NCBI RefSeq assembly: GCF_014284305.1
Contig: NZ_JACOFW010000001.1
Span: forward strand, 62,001-126,000
Direction: 5' to 3'
Length of the DNA stretch: 64,000 nt
DNA from: Affinundibacterium seohonense
GTDB lineage: Bacteria; Pseudomonadota; Gammaproteobacteria; Burkholderiales; Burkholderiaceae_D
Part shown: piece by piece, positions 55,001 to 63,580 of the stretch
Layout: each line of letters begins with the position of its first letter
Numbering within the stretch: the first letter of the stretch is position 1
Notes under the pieces: generated by a model
The model's input: only the letters and a program-made list of their open reading frames with translations
The model's database searches: none
Told to the model about the DNA's origin: nothing
Translations under genes and position numbers: made by a program

Positions 55001-56291
55001 TCAGATTCAAACGAAATCGTTTAATGTGGATGAATGGCGTCGGTTTTTAAGTGAACAAGAGCCCATTTCAGAGTCTGTGATGTCAACACCAGTGGTGTCG
55101 TCACCGAATTCAAATACCAAGCATGAGTTTGCACAATATACAGAACCGAATAGTTTTTCTTTGGTAACAGATGAAATTTACTTATTTGGTAAAAAACTAG
55201 ATCAAATTGTCTTAGGTGCCTCACATCAAGCTGGGCTATGGCAGGCCAATTTGGATTCTAAACAAGCCTCAGGATTCATATCTTGGAATGGTCTTGGTAA
55301 TCAAGAATCCGGTGGGCAAATTTCGGCACGATTGAGCCGCTTGATGATCCCGAAATCAGCGGCATCTGATGTTGGTGATTTACTGGAAGCGAAAAACACG
55401 ACAAGGCAAATTCCAGGTTTAGATATTCAGGTTGATAATTTTGAGTTGTTTGATAAAAAGCTCGGGCGTTTGGAATTAAATGCGAGCAATTCACTAGCGG
55501 CTCAAGGTCGTGAATGGACTATCAATAAATTGAAATTGAATAATGAGGATGCCCAATTGAGTGCGACTGGTAAATGGGTTGCTCGTGGTGGTGGATCGCA
55601 AACGACACTACAGTATGTTTTAGATATTGAAAATTCAGGCCAATTACTTGATCGTTTACATTTTCCAGATGTTTTGCGTGGTGGCAAAGGCAAGCTTGAA
55701 GGCGATGCGCAATGGACTGGGCTGCCATTTGATATTGATCTTCCTAGTTTGAATGGGCAGCTACAGCTGAAGTTGGCAGCTGGGCAGTTTTTAAAGGTCG
55801 ATCCAGGCGCCTCCAAGTTGTTAGGTGTTTTGAGTATGCAGTCCTTGCCTAGACGTTTTACCTTAGATTTTCGTGATGTGTTTTCTGAAGGATTTGCCTT
55901 TGATAGTATTGTGGGTACTGCGAAGATTCAGCATGGCATTGCATCCACTGATAACTTAAAAATGAGTAGTGTGAATGTGGCGGTGCTGATGGAGGGGAAT
56001 GCAGACATCGCGAAGGAATCGCAGGATATCCATGTTGCCGTGATTCCCGACTTGAATGCTGGCGCCGCTTCCGTTGTGTATGCTTTAGCGGTGAATCCGG
56101 TTATCGGCTTAGGTACATTTTTGGCACAATTGTTTTTTAGAGATCCACTGAGACGAGCCTTTACTTACGAATATCAAATCACCGGACCCTGGGCGAATCC
56201 CATCGTGTCGAAAATTGAAAACAAAGAACGCCAGCAAATATTAGATAAACAAAAAGCCGAGCAAAACAAAGCTAAAGTCGAAACAAAATAA
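52035..56291 (+). CDS. yhdP: YhdP family AsmA-like phospholipid-transport protein
   Basis: A 1418-residue envelope protein with a single N-terminal membrane helix (about residues 52-75) and a very long periplasmic part rich in beta strands, ending TYEYQITGPWANPIVSKIENKER. The AsmA-like ending ALAVNPVIGLGTFLAQLFFRDPLRRAF is typical of the YhdP/TIGR02099 family. E. coli YhdP bridges inner and outer membranes and carries phospholipids outward. A GTG start at 52035 overlaps the stop of a short upstream ORF. It is followed by the nitrilase and tldD genes. Confidence 0.9.
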   Translation: MTVENSSNQTNSVHDQAAQGLHGWRKALYSGRRVCVLAAFQGGRGLRRTLRFSLQFLLVCYFIFAALFLCLRYVVLPNVSNYKQEIEQVASEKIGRRVKITSLDASWQGFSPRIALRNVVIHDLNAKPVLQLPEINTTLSWWSLAVLEVRFSNIELVRPTLQVRRNPLGIIDVAGFPLQWDTKSVNDDRGLNWILAQHEISIRQGQVSWDDQARAQPVLHLKSVNFLLTNHWRQHQFALHAIPPSDLAAPIDVRGKFQQAVFARKKSDLSTWSGELYSDLQQADLPAIHQYFPFPFSLDKGLGSVRSWLKLEHGRLADFTADVQLRDVLGKFRKDLPVLDMAQVSGRVIASEKVRANRQYLSLLPGQEAHSLALVNFSMQTRDGLILPATTLKETFTPGENGQGEKVEVYAQSLDLHSLANFAEHLPIPADQRRLLINVAPKGILKDFTARWQGSFPEISSYSIKGQFNNLEMQALKAQLARPRSGKTPAKAAVPAIPGFDNLSGSIDANDKGGSFTLDSTDLLLQLPTYFVDPLMPFKRLKMQARWQFQEDDRLQFQIQNMDFEQDGAIGSLSGKHSLSMRHTDLGEVDLSGRLQGFDLKTITRYVPSETPEHLRVWLSTALLDGKANDVVFRLKGALADFPFEQKQNSGSKQGEFLVKGNLQNGKLNFLPGFFAKDGVSPFWPVVDSIKGSFIFERGRMEIRGDTASTNMVPLKKVRAVIPDLLDHHPVLLIDGLAAGNLQAMVNYVKASPVDDWIGKFLHDTTAAGNAQLNLKLELPLNEIDTSKVNGVLQLNAVETNLQPDLPQITGLIGKVEFNERGVNLNSVRGNLLGGAAQASGGSQKDGAIKIKIEGQASAIGIQKHFANLELSRFLQSLRGETQYSTLINVKRRQTDLLIESDLQGLAWNLPAPLTKTASETTPLRFEMNSEASNQINELGDQIKLSVGNRLHAHYQRKKSIDANAKWQVLRGGVAVNTAAQLPDTGLSFQIQTKSFNVDEWRRFLSEQEPISESVMSTPVVSSPNSNTKHEFAQYTEPNSFSLVTDEIYLFGKKLDQIVLGASHQAGLWQANLDSKQASGFISWNGLGNQESGGQISARLSRLMIPKSAASDVGDLLEAKNTTRQIPGLDIQVDNFELFDKKLGRLELNASNSLAAQGREWTINKLKLNNEDAQLSATGKWVARGGGSQTTLQYVLDIENSGQLLDRLHFPDVLRGGKGKLEGDAQWTGLPFDIDLPSLNGQLQLKLAAGQFLKVDPGASKLLGVLSMQSLPRRFTLDFRDVFSEGFAFDSIVGTAKIQHGIASTDNLKMSSVNVAVLMEGNADIAKESQDIHVAVIPDLNAGAASVVYALAVNPVIGLGTFLAQLFFRDPLRRAFTYEYQITGPWANPIVSKIENKERQQILDKQKAEQNKAKVETK

Positions 56292-56301
56292 GGATTCGTT
56301 G

Positions 56302-57102
56302 ATGAAAGTCGCAGCAATACAAATGGTGTCAGTGTCCAATCCAGACACCAATATCCAAACCGCGAAGCGCTTGCTGCAACAAGCGAAATCATTGGGTGCC
56401 GAGTTGGCAGTGCTGCCAGAATATTGGTCGATCATGGGCTTGCGTGATACGGATAAGATTGCTTATGCTGAACAGCCAACCAGTGGCGTATTGCAAACTT
56501 TTTTGGCGCAAACGGCTCAAGAGTTACAGATGAAAATCATCGGGGGTACGATACCTTTGGCGTCCAATGACGAACACAAGATATTTAATGCTTGTTTAGT
56601 GTTTGATGAAAACGGCAAACAAATAAGTCGTTACGATAAGATTCATTTATTTGGATTTAGTCATGGCGATGAAAGCTACCAAGAATCAAATACGATACAA
56701 GAGGGAAATCAGGTCGTTAGCTTTGATACTGAAATCGGCCGTATAGGTTTGGGGATTTGTTACGATTTGCGATTTCCCGAATTATTTCGCCAAATGGGAC
56801 CGTGTAGTTTGATCGTACTGCCTGCGGCGTTCACTTACACCACAGGGCAAGCGCATTGGGAAGTTTTGTTACGCGCACGCGCCATTGAAAATCAATGTTA
56901 TGTATTGGCATCAGCGCAAGGCGGAACACACGACAGTGGTCGCCGGACCTGGGGGCACAGTATGATCATTGATCCTTGGGGCAAAGTTGTCAGTCGTTTA
57001 GATGACGGTGAGGGCGTGGTGATTGCTGATCTGGATCTGGCGGCTATGCACACGATTCGCGCTAACTTGCCCGCCTTAAAACATCGTCGCTTGGCATGTT
57101 AG
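56302..57102 (+). CDS. Carbon-nitrogen hydrolase (Nit-like amidase)
   Basis: A 266-residue nitrilase-superfamily enzyme. The catalytic triad is visible: Glu in LAVLPEYWS (about 36-44), Lys in YDKIHLFGF (about 113) and Cys in LGICYDLRFPELFR (about 150-163). The pattern matches the Nit1/YafV-type deaminated-glutathione amidase branch, though the substrate is uncertain. It starts 10 bp after yhdP, and an AGGA site precedes the ATG. Confidence 0.92.
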   Translation: MKVAAIQMVSVSNPDTNIQTAKRLLQQAKSLGAELAVLPEYWSIMGLRDTDKIAYAEQPTSGVLQTFLAQTAQELQMKIIGGTIPLASNDEHKIFNACLVFDENGKQISRYDKIHLFGFSHGDESYQESNTIQEGNQVVSFDTEIGRIGLGICYDLRFPELFRQMGPCSLIVLPAAFTYTTGQAHWEVLLRARAIENQCYVLASAQGGTHDSGRRTWGHSMIIDPWGKVVSRLDDGEGVVIADLDLAAMHTIRANLPALKHRRLAC

Positions 57103-57206
57103 TCAACCTTCTTCCTCAGTAAAGAAGCCTATGCACAGAGTCGGAATGAAATGCTCTACAATACCAGCATTAAGCCTTACTTTGGCAACCAAACAGATAA
57201 AACACT

Positions 57207-58667
57207 ATGACACCATTTGATTCAAATCTAAAACACCTTGCCATTGCTCGGGATATTTTGCTGACCCCTTTTGGGCTGGATGAAGCAAAATTGGCTTCAG
57301 CATTAAAAACTATGTTCACGCATAAGATTGATTATGCGGATTTATATTTTCAGTTCACCAAAAGTGAAGGCTGGAGTCTGGAAGAAGGTATCGTTAAGAC
57401 AGGTAGTTTTTCGATAGATCAAGGTGTTGGTGTGCGCGCCGTGTCTGGCGATAAGACTGCATTTTCCTACTCGGATGAAATTTCCGAGCATGCCTTGCTT
57501 GAGGCCGCGGCTGCAACTCGAACGATCGCCCGAGCAGGGGCCGGTAAGATACAAGTCGCTTCGTCGATGCGTGGCATACAAGGCCATAGTTTGTTTTTGC
57601 AAGATGACCCATTGTCCTCTTTAGATGCAACACAGAAAGTAGCTCTTCTAGAACGCATAGAGAAAATAGCGCGGGCAAAAGATCCGCGAATTGTGCAAGT
57701 AATGGCGAGTCTGGCGGGTGAGTATGATGTGATTTTGGTGGCGCGCAGTGATGGTGTAATAGCTGCAGATGTACGTCCTTTAGTCAGGATGTCGTTAACT
57801 GTGATCGCTGAACAAAACGGGCGGCGTGAGACTGGTTCTAGCGGCGGCGGTGGTCGTTATAACTTCTCGTACTTTAACGATGCGATCCTTGAGCAATACG
57901 CCGAAGATGCTGTGCATTCTGCCTTGGTGAATCTCGATGCCCGTCCAGCACCAGCAGGACCGATGACAGTGGTACTTGGCTCTGGTTGGCCCGGCGTGTT
58001 ATTGCATGAAGCAATAGGCCATGGTCTAGAAGGGGACTTTAACCGTAAAGGTTCAAGCACTTTCGCCGGTCGCATTGGCGATCGCGTTGCCGCCAAAGGC
58101 GTAACGGTGGTGGATGATGGCACCTTAGAGAATCGTCGTGGCTCTTTAAATATCGATGATGAAGGCAATCCTACACAATGCACGACGTTGATTGAAGACG
58201 GCATCCTGAAAGGCTATATACAAGACACGATGAATGCGCGCTTGATGAAGATGCCTGTGACGGGCAATGCTCGTCGTGAATCTTTTGCTCACTTGCCTAT
58301 GCCACGTATGACCAATACCTATATGTTGGGTGGCGATAAAGATCCCGCCGAGATTATAGCGTCGGTGAAAAATGGTTTATACGCGGTAAATTTCGGTGGT
58401 GGTCAGGTCGATATCACGAACGGTAAATTCGTCTTTTCAGCGAGTGAAGCTTATATGATCGAAGACGGAAAAGTGACCTATCCAGTAAAAGGCGCAACGC
58501 TGATTGGTAACGGTCCAGACGTATTAAATCGTGTATCCATGATAGGCAATGATATGCGTTTAGATTCCGGTGTCGGTGTGTGTGGCAAAGAAGGGCAAAG
58601 CGTGCCAGTGGGTGTTGGTCAGCCGACTCTGCGCATTGATGGCTTGGTTGTTGGCGGTACAGCTTAA
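57207..58667 (+). CDS. tldD: Metalloprotease TldD
   Basis: A 486-residue zinc peptidase subunit that acts with TldE/PmbA on small peptides and antitoxins. The metal motif is LLHEAIGHGLEGD (HExxxH, about 268-280). Other hallmarks are GSSGGGGRYNFSYF, IGDRVAAKGVTVVDDGTL and the C-terminal GNGPDVLNRVSMIGNDMRLDSGVG. No tldE is in the window; the partner is often encoded elsewhere. It follows the nitrilase gene as in other Burkholderiales. Confidence 0.95.
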   Translation: MTPFDSNLKHLAIARDILLTPFGLDEAKLASALKTMFTHKIDYADLYFQFTKSEGWSLEEGIVKTGSFSIDQGVGVRAVSGDKTAFSYSDEISEHALLEAAAATRTIARAGAGKIQVASSMRGIQGHSLFLQDDPLSSLDATQKVALLERIEKIARAKDPRIVQVMASLAGEYDVILVARSDGVIAADVRPLVRMSLTVIAEQNGRRETGSSGGGGRYNFSYFNDAILEQYAEDAVHSALVNLDARPAPAGPMTVVLGSGWPGVLLHEAIGHGLEGDFNRKGSSTFAGRIGDRVAAKGVTVVDDGTLENRRGSLNIDDEGNPTQCTTLIEDGILKGYIQDTMNARLMKMPVTGNARRESFAHLPMPRMTNTYMLGGDKDPAEIIASVKNGLYAVNFGGGQVDITNGKFVFSASEAYMIEDGKVTYPVKGATLIGNGPDVLNRVSMIGNDMRLDSGVGVCGKEGQSVPVGVGQPTLRIDGLVVGGTA

Positions 58668-58852
58668 CGCTTATCCTATTTAAGAGTTATACAAAAAATC
58701 GACGGCAAAAGTTCGTATTGTCTATACATATTTTTGCCGTTGAATCATTGCTAAAAAACCTTTATTTTTGCGACTTGTATTGAATATCACTTGGGTTCTT
58801 GAGTAGATTGCTCATACTGATTACAGTGTGATTTTTCTACGAAAGGATCAGG

Positions 58853-59542
58853 ATGTCTAAACTTTCCTTCAATCAAGGTTCTCCCCAATTTATTCCTCTG
58901 AGCACTTATCGCGCCTATCCAGAAAGTGAAATGGAAACGCGCGCTAAAGAATTTTATGAGGAGTTGTCTCGCCGTAAAACGATCCGTGAATTCTCATCTG
59001 AGCCAGTGTCTCGTAAAGTGATAGAGCAATGCCTCCTTGCTGCGGGGACAGCACCGTCTGGTGCTAATCATCAACCTTGGCATTTTGCCGTTGTTAGCGA
59101 TAAAGAATTAAAGCATCGCATCCGCGTTGAAGCCGAAATCGAAGAGCGTGAATTTTACGAACGCCGTGCGCCGCAAGAATGGAAAGATGCCTTGGCGCCA
59201 TTAGGTACGGATTCGAATAAGCCTTTCCTAGAAGACGCACCTTACTTAATTGCGATCTTCGGCCAAAAAAGCACGTTGATGGATGATGGCACTGCAGTTA
59301 AGAATTACTATGTGCCGGAATCAGTGTCAATCGCGACGGGTTTTCTGATCGCAGCATTGCATCACGCTGGCTTAGCGACGCTGACACACACGCCAAGCCC
59401 GATGGGGTTCTTGAATGAATTATTAGATCGCCCTGACAATGAGAAACCTTACATCTTGTTGGTGGTTGGTCACCCAGCTGATCATTGTATGGTGCCAAAT
59501 ATCCGCAAGAAGCCTTTGAGTGAGATCGCTAGTTTTTTATAA
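58853..59542 (+). CDS. Nitroreductase-family protein 2
   Basis: A 229-residue flavoprotein. [45 protein letters not shown] provides the FMN-binding start. The long acidic-basic helix [22 protein letters not shown] resembles the lid region of BluB/iodotyrosine-deiodinase-like members. ATG with aaagga upstream. It is only distantly similar to the first nitroreductase here (46978-47673). Substrate unknown. Confidence 0.9.
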   Translation: MSKLSFNQGSPQFIPLSTYRAYPESEMETRAKEFYEELSRRKTIREFSSEPVSRKVIEQCLLAAGTAPSGANHQPWHFAVVSDKELKHRIRVEAEIEEREFYERRAPQEWKDALAPLGTDSNKPFLEDAPYLIAIFGQKSTLMDDGTAVKNYYVPESVSIATGFLIAALHHAGLATLTHTPSPMGFLNELLDRPDNEKPYILLVVGHPADHCMVPNIRKKPLSEIASFL

Positions 59543-59633
59543 ATGCTTATGAGTTTATCGATATAAGCTTATGTCGTAACGCCTGTGTTAGCTCAAGGTA
59601 TTTGGAAAATTACGCGCAGATTAGATAAATTGC

Positions 59634-59663
59634 TTGCCAATTGCGTGCTGATGTTGTTATAGT
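59634..59663 (+). promoter_or_regulatory. Promoter of the DAHP synthase leader
   Basis: ttgcca (59634-59639) and tatagt (59658-59663) lie 18 bp apart. A transcript starting near 59670 would contain the leader peptide and the terminator at 59808-59836 before the aroG-type gene. Confidence 0.6.
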
Positions 59664-59688
59664 CGTCCCATTCGATCACGAGGTTTTC

Positions 59689-59760
59689 ATGAATTTTGCA
59701 CGATTTTACTTTCACTTTTACTTTAGCTATTCCAACCCTAAGGCGGTGGAGAAGCGGTAA
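59689..59760 (+). CDS. Phe/Tyr-rich attenuator leader peptide
   Basis: A 23-residue peptide whose first half reads MNFARFYFHFYFSYSNP: six Phe and three Tyr in fourteen residues. A gagg site lies 6-9 nt before the ATG. Runs of the regulated amino acids in a leader before a hairpin are the hallmark of translation-dependent attenuation. Here they should sense charged tRNA-Phe and tRNA-Tyr for the DAHP synthase gene that starts 167 bp downstream. Confidence 0.82.
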   Translation: MNFARFYFHFYFSYSNPKAVEKR

Positions 59761-59836
59761 GTTCACGTAGAAGCAAAATTGACGTACAGAGAACCCAACC
59801 GATCCAAAAAACCGCCAGTCTTGGCGGTTTTTTTTT
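59742..59836 (+). promoter_or_regulatory. Attenuator: antiterminator/terminator pair
   Basis: The terminator stem aaaaccgcca (59808-59817) pairs with tggcggtttt (59822-59831) and is followed by a T-run to 59836. An upstream ggcggt (59742-59747), inside the end of the leader peptide frame, can pair with accgcc (59811-59816) and block the terminator. A ribosome stalled on the Phe/Tyr codons (59695-59732) leaves 59742-59747 free; one that reaches the stop at 59758 covers it. This matches the classic attenuation model. Alternative pairing is read by eye. Confidence 0.75.
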
Positions 59837-59927
59837 GCCCGAGAATTTTGAGGGCATGGGATTGGAAAGTAGATCAAACTCGATTTTTAAACATTTTTTT
59901 ATCTCATTGAAACTTCAGGAAAACATT

Positions 59928-60989
59928 ATGCAACGCACAGACGATCTACGTATTCGGGAAATGAAAGAGCTGCTTCCACCTTCGCATTTGATCCGCGAAT
60001 TTGCATGCTCTGATAAAGCTTCAGAAGTCACTGCTAATGCACGCACAGCCTTACATAATATTTTGCAAGCTAAAGATGACAGAATCATGGTCGTCATTGG
60101 TCCGTGTTCGATACACGATACCAAGGCAACCTTGGAATATGCAAAAAAACTAGCGGAAGCACGTGTGAAATTTGCTGGCGAATTAGAAATCGTGATGCGT
60201 GTTTACTTCGAAAAACCACGTACCACAGTTGGTTGGAAAGGTTTGATTAATGATCCGTATATGGACAATAGTTTCCGCATCAATGATGGTTTGCGCATCG
60301 CGCGTGAATTATTGTTGAACATTAACGAACTAGGTTTGCCAGCTGGCACCGAGTATTTGGATATGATTAGCCCTCAATACATCGCCGATTTAATTAGCTG
60401 GGGCGCGATTGGTGCGCGTACAACCGAGTCGCAAGTGCATCGCGAATTGGCATCTGGTTTGTCATGCCCAGTTGGATTCAAAAACGGCACAGACGGTAAT
60501 GTCAAAATCGCGGTCGATGCAATCAAAGCATCCTCTCAACCACATCACTTTTTATCCGTCACCAAAGGTGGACACTCGGCGATTGTGTCCACGAATGGAA
60601 ACGAAGATTGCCACATTATTTTACGTGGCGGCAAGACACCAAATTATGATGCAGCTAGCGTTGACGCCGCCGCGAAAGACATCGCTGCGAATGGTTTGCA
60701 ACCACGCATCATGATTGACGCATCCCATGCGAATAGCTCAAAAAATCCATTGAATCAAATTCCAGTCTGCGCAGATATCGCGAGTCAAATTGCTGCTGGT
60801 GACGATAGAATCGTCGGCGTCATGATTGAATCCAATTTGGTCGCAGGTCGCCAAGATTTAGTTGCGGGTAAAGAGCTAGTTTATGGCCAATCGATTACCG
60901 ATGGTTGTATTGACTGGACTGATAGTGTGACGAGTCTACAAGCACTCGCGGATGCTGTGAAACAACGTCGTTTGAAAGTTGCGGAATAA
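59928..60989 (+). CDS. aroG: 3-deoxy-7-phosphoheptulonate (DAHP) synthase, class I
   Basis: First enzyme of the shikimate pathway: phosphoenolpyruvate plus erythrose 4-phosphate to DAHP. 353 residues from the ATG at 59928 (MQRTDDLRIREMKELLPPSHL, the usual AroG/AroF start, with cagga upstream); a longer frame from 59835 runs through the terminator and is rejected. Conserved segments are VVIGPCSIHD, MRVYFEKPRTTVGWKGLINDP, IGARTTESQVHRELASG, PVGFKNGTDGN and DASHANSSK. Which of AroF/AroG/AroH it is cannot be told safely, but the Phe/Tyr-rich leader implies control by these amino acids. Confidence 0.92.
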   Translation: MQRTDDLRIREMKELLPPSHLIREFACSDKASEVTANARTALHNILQAKDDRIMVVIGPCSIHDTKATLEYAKKLAEARVKFAGELEIVMRVYFEKPRTTVGWKGLINDPYMDNSFRINDGLRIARELLLNINELGLPAGTEYLDMISPQYIADLISWGAIGARTTESQVHRELASGLSCPVGFKNGTDGNVKIAVDAIKASSQPHHFLSVTKGGHSAIVSTNGNEDCHIILRGGKTPNYDAASVDAAAKDIAANGLQPRIMIDASHANSSKNPLNQIPVCADIASQIAAGDDRIVGVMIESNLVAGRQDLVAGKELVYGQSITDGCIDWTDSVTSLQALADAVKQRRLKVAE

Positions 60990-61064
60990 AGTCATTGTGA
61001 AACACTCCACTTCAGCAAATAATCGCTATTGCGCTTGAAGTGGAGGATGGCGTGTGATCGCTTA

Positions 61065-61742
61065 TCATTTTTTCGTCAGAATCATTTGCTGACCTTCTCT
61101 CAGCATACTAACCCGTTTAAGAAAAGACATACCAAGTAGGCAAATGCCTAATTCATTTTCCTGCACAGAGGCATCGACTTGAAATAATTCGATGTCACCA
61201 ACCTTGAGTGAATCGAGTCTGACAATATAGGTTGAAATGATGCCGTTTGCTGTGCTGACTCGAGACGGCCGTCCTCTTTTATAGTCAATACCCAGCTTGA
61301 TTGCATCGCTTGCTGATATGGCGACAAAACTCGCGCCTGTGTCCACCATCATCCTGAGATTGCTACCGCCATTAATTTTTCCGTCAGTGAAAAAATGACC
61401 GTTTTCACTCGCTTGCAAAGTGATACTAGAGCTTTTTGTGGGGTCATTCTTGAGAACCGCATGTCCTAAAAATAAGGTTTGGCGTTTCCCATCTTGCTCG
61501 ATTGTTGCGCTATTGGTGCTGATGGCAATCAATTTTGCTCCTGGTACGATTGAGGCGCCCACTACAAACATTTTTGGTGCTTTATCGTCGATCACCAACA
61601 TCGCTTTCCCATTGCTTAATGCGACTAGGCTAAATTCGTTGGCATGTGCAAAGTTGGGTACTAGTGTCGCCCCGGCGATTATGATGCTGGTGAGAGCGGC
61701 GATCTTGACCAGCGACATCGTTTTGAGAAACTTTGAATTCAT
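61065..61742 (-). CDS. Retropepsin-like aspartic protease (clan AA)
   Basis: A 225-residue exported or membrane-anchored protein from the ATG at 61742. It has an N-terminal hydrophobic signal (KIAALTSIIIAGATLVPNFAHA) and a single aspartic protease motif LRMMVDTGASFVAIS (about 128-142), the TIGR02281-type arrangement in which the active site forms by dimerisation. The longer frame to 61907 adds 55 residues without a signal-like start and overlaps yajQ. Substrate unknown. Confidence 0.85.
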   Translation of the reverse strand: MNSKFLKTMSLVKIAALTSIIIAGATLVPNFAHANEFSLVALSNGKAMLVIDDKAPKMFVVGASIVPGAKLIAISTNSATIEQDGKRQTLFLGHAVLKNDPTKSSSITLQASENGHFFTDGKINGGSNLRMMVDTGASFVAISASDAIKLGIDYKRGRPSRVSTANGIISTYIVRLDSLKVGDIELFQVDASVQENELGICLLGMSFLKRVSMLREGQQMILTKK

Positions 61743-61815
61743 CGTTTGAGTCCCAATTTTTGAGTCGCTGATGGCAATTGTGTTTAGGTAATTGATTGTG
61801 TCTACTCGTTTAAAA

Positions 61816-62307
61816 TTAATCTCGGAAGTTGTTAAATTCCAGAGGTAAATCTTTGATCTCTTTACGTAGCATCGCCATCGCCGCTTGCAAATCATCGCGC
61901 TTAGCACCAGTCACACGTACCGCATCGCCTTGTATGCTCGCCTGTACTTTCATTTTGCTGTCTTTGATCACTTTTACGATTTTTTTCGCATCTTCGGTTT
62001 GGATGCCGTTTTTGACCTTAATGACTTGTTTTACTTTATCGCCACCGATTTTATCGACCTTACCGATGTCTAAAAAGCGTACATCGACATTGCGTTTTCC
62101 CATGGTTTGTGTCACTTCCACCATAATCTGGTCGAGGTGAAATTCGCTGTCGCCAAAAATAGTAATTTCACGCTCTTTGTCTTTAAGTTCAACCTTTGCG
62201 CTTGTGCCTTTTAAGTCAAAACGATTCGTCACCACCTTGTTAATTTGTGCAATGGCGTTTTTGACTTCTTCCATATTGGCTTCTGAGACTGTATCGAATG
62301 ATGGCAT
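61816..62307 (-). CDS. yajQ: YajQ family nucleotide-binding protein
   Basis: A 163-residue protein starting [21 protein letters not shown] and ending [10 protein letters not shown], both signature sequences of the YajQ family. Members bind cyclic di-GMP or other nucleotides in some bacteria; the role here is not known. It lies on the minus strand upstream of the aspartic protease gene, and faces away from murB with a 172-bp gap. Confidence 0.95.
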   Translation of the reverse strand: MPSFDTVSEANMEEVKNAIAQINKVVTNRFDLKGTSAKVELKDKEREITIFGDSEFHLDQIMVEVTQTMGKRNVDVRFLDIGKVDKIGGDKVKQVIKVKNGIQTEDAKKIVKVIKDSKMKVQASIQGDAVRVTGAKRDDLQAAMAMLRKEIKDLPLEFNNFRD

Positions 62308-62479
62308 GCGTTTTCCTAATAGAAAAATTTGAAGTAGAAATGTGGGGTTAGTGAAAAATTGGAAAAAAACAAGATTTCACGCAGTGGCGCTATTTTAACA
62401 AAAACTTAGAGCAACTTTATAGGCAATTTGGCCCAAAGCGGAAGGGAATTCGCCTATTCCCGACTATAATCTTGTCTCT

Positions 62480-63520
62480 ATGAAACCTGAATTAATACTA
62501 CAGCAAGACGTCTCGCTACAAAGCTTAAATAGCTTTGGCATTAAAGCGAATGCCCATCGATTTTTGCGAATTGACAATCTGACTCAACTGCAAGCATTAC
62601 GGGCGCACATTGTAGCGGATGTTGAACTGGCGACATTGCCACGATTAGTTCTCGGCGGAGGTAGTAACGTCATTCTGTCCGATCATTTGCCGCATTTGGT
62701 CATCCAAATGGCAATCATGGGACGCGAATTGGTCGGTGAAACGAGTGATCATTTCATCGTCCGCTCTGGTGCTGGCGAAAATTGGCATGCCTTTGTCCAA
62801 TGGACACTAGAGCAAGGCTATGGCGGCTTGGAAAATCTCTCCTTAATTCCAGGCACTGTCGGTGCGTCGCCGATACAAAACATTGGCGCTTACGGTCTTG
62901 AAATACAAGACTGTTTTCATAGTCTGACCGCATTTGATTTTGTTACTGGTGAGTTAAAAACTTTTCAGAAACAGGAGTGTGATTTTGGCTATCGCGATAG
63001 TATTTTCAAAAGTGGTGAGCAAAATCGTTTTGTGATTGTCGATGTTTGCTTTGCTTTGCCAAAACAATGGCTGCCACGCTTAAACTACGGTGATGTGGCG
63101 AAATATTTGCTAGAGCGGGATATCACAGCACCGACCCCGATAGACGTCAGCAATGCAATTATTGCGATACGACAAAGCAAATTGCCAGATCCAGCAGTGA
63201 TTGGTAATGCGGGAAGTTTCTTTAAGAATCCTGTGGTGTCAGCTGAACTACGGAATCAAATATTTCAACAACATCCGAATTGCGTTAGCTATCCACAAAC
63301 CAACGGTGAGTTTAAGTTGGCAGCTGGTTGGCTGATCGAACAATGTGGCTGGAAAGGGTATCGCTGCAAGACCGTTGGCGTCTACGAAAAGCAGGCCTTA
63401 GTGTTGGTTAATCTTGGTGGAGCGACAGGGATCGATGTCAGAGCTTTGGCGCAAGAAATTCAAGACGATGTATTGAAAAAATTCGGCGTTGGACTCGAAG
63501 TGGAACCTGTATTTGTATAA
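62480..63520 (+). CDS. murB: UDP-N-acetylenolpyruvoylglucosamine reductase
   Basis: FAD enzyme that makes UDP-N-acetylmuramate for peptidoglycan. 346 residues, E. coli-type (type I). Visible motifs are LNSFGIKANAHRFLRI, LVLGGGSNVILSD, LSLIPGTVGASPIQNIGAYG (FAD site), GYRDSIFK and GNAGSFFKNPVV with the catalytic Ser, and the C-terminal VYEKQALVLVN. A consensus-like tataat at 62465-62470 is only 10 nt before the ATG, which would give a very short leader if used. Confidence 0.95.
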   Translation: MKPELILQQDVSLQSLNSFGIKANAHRFLRIDNLTQLQALRAHIVADVELATLPRLVLGGGSNVILSDHLPHLVIQMAIMGRELVGETSDHFIVRSGAGENWHAFVQWTLEQGYGGLENLSLIPGTVGASPIQNIGAYGLEIQDCFHSLTAFDFVTGELKTFQKQECDFGYRDSIFKSGEQNRFVIVDVCFALPKQWLPRLNYGDVAKYLLERDITAPTPIDVSNAIIAIRQSKLPDPAVIGNAGSFFKNPVVSAELRNQIFQQHPNCVSYPQTNGEFKLAAGWLIEQCGWKGYRCKTVGVYEKQALVLVNLGGATGIDVRALAQEIQDDVLKKFGVGLEVEPVFV

Positions 63521-63580
63521 ACCATCAAGCAAAAACAAAGTCGTTCAAACCAACTTCCTTCCCCATCCAAGAAAAAACGA

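Noticed and set aside
59835-59927. N-terminal extension of the DAHP synthase to 59835
   Set aside because: It would start inside the attenuator terminator; the conventional start with a ribosome-binding site is at 59928.
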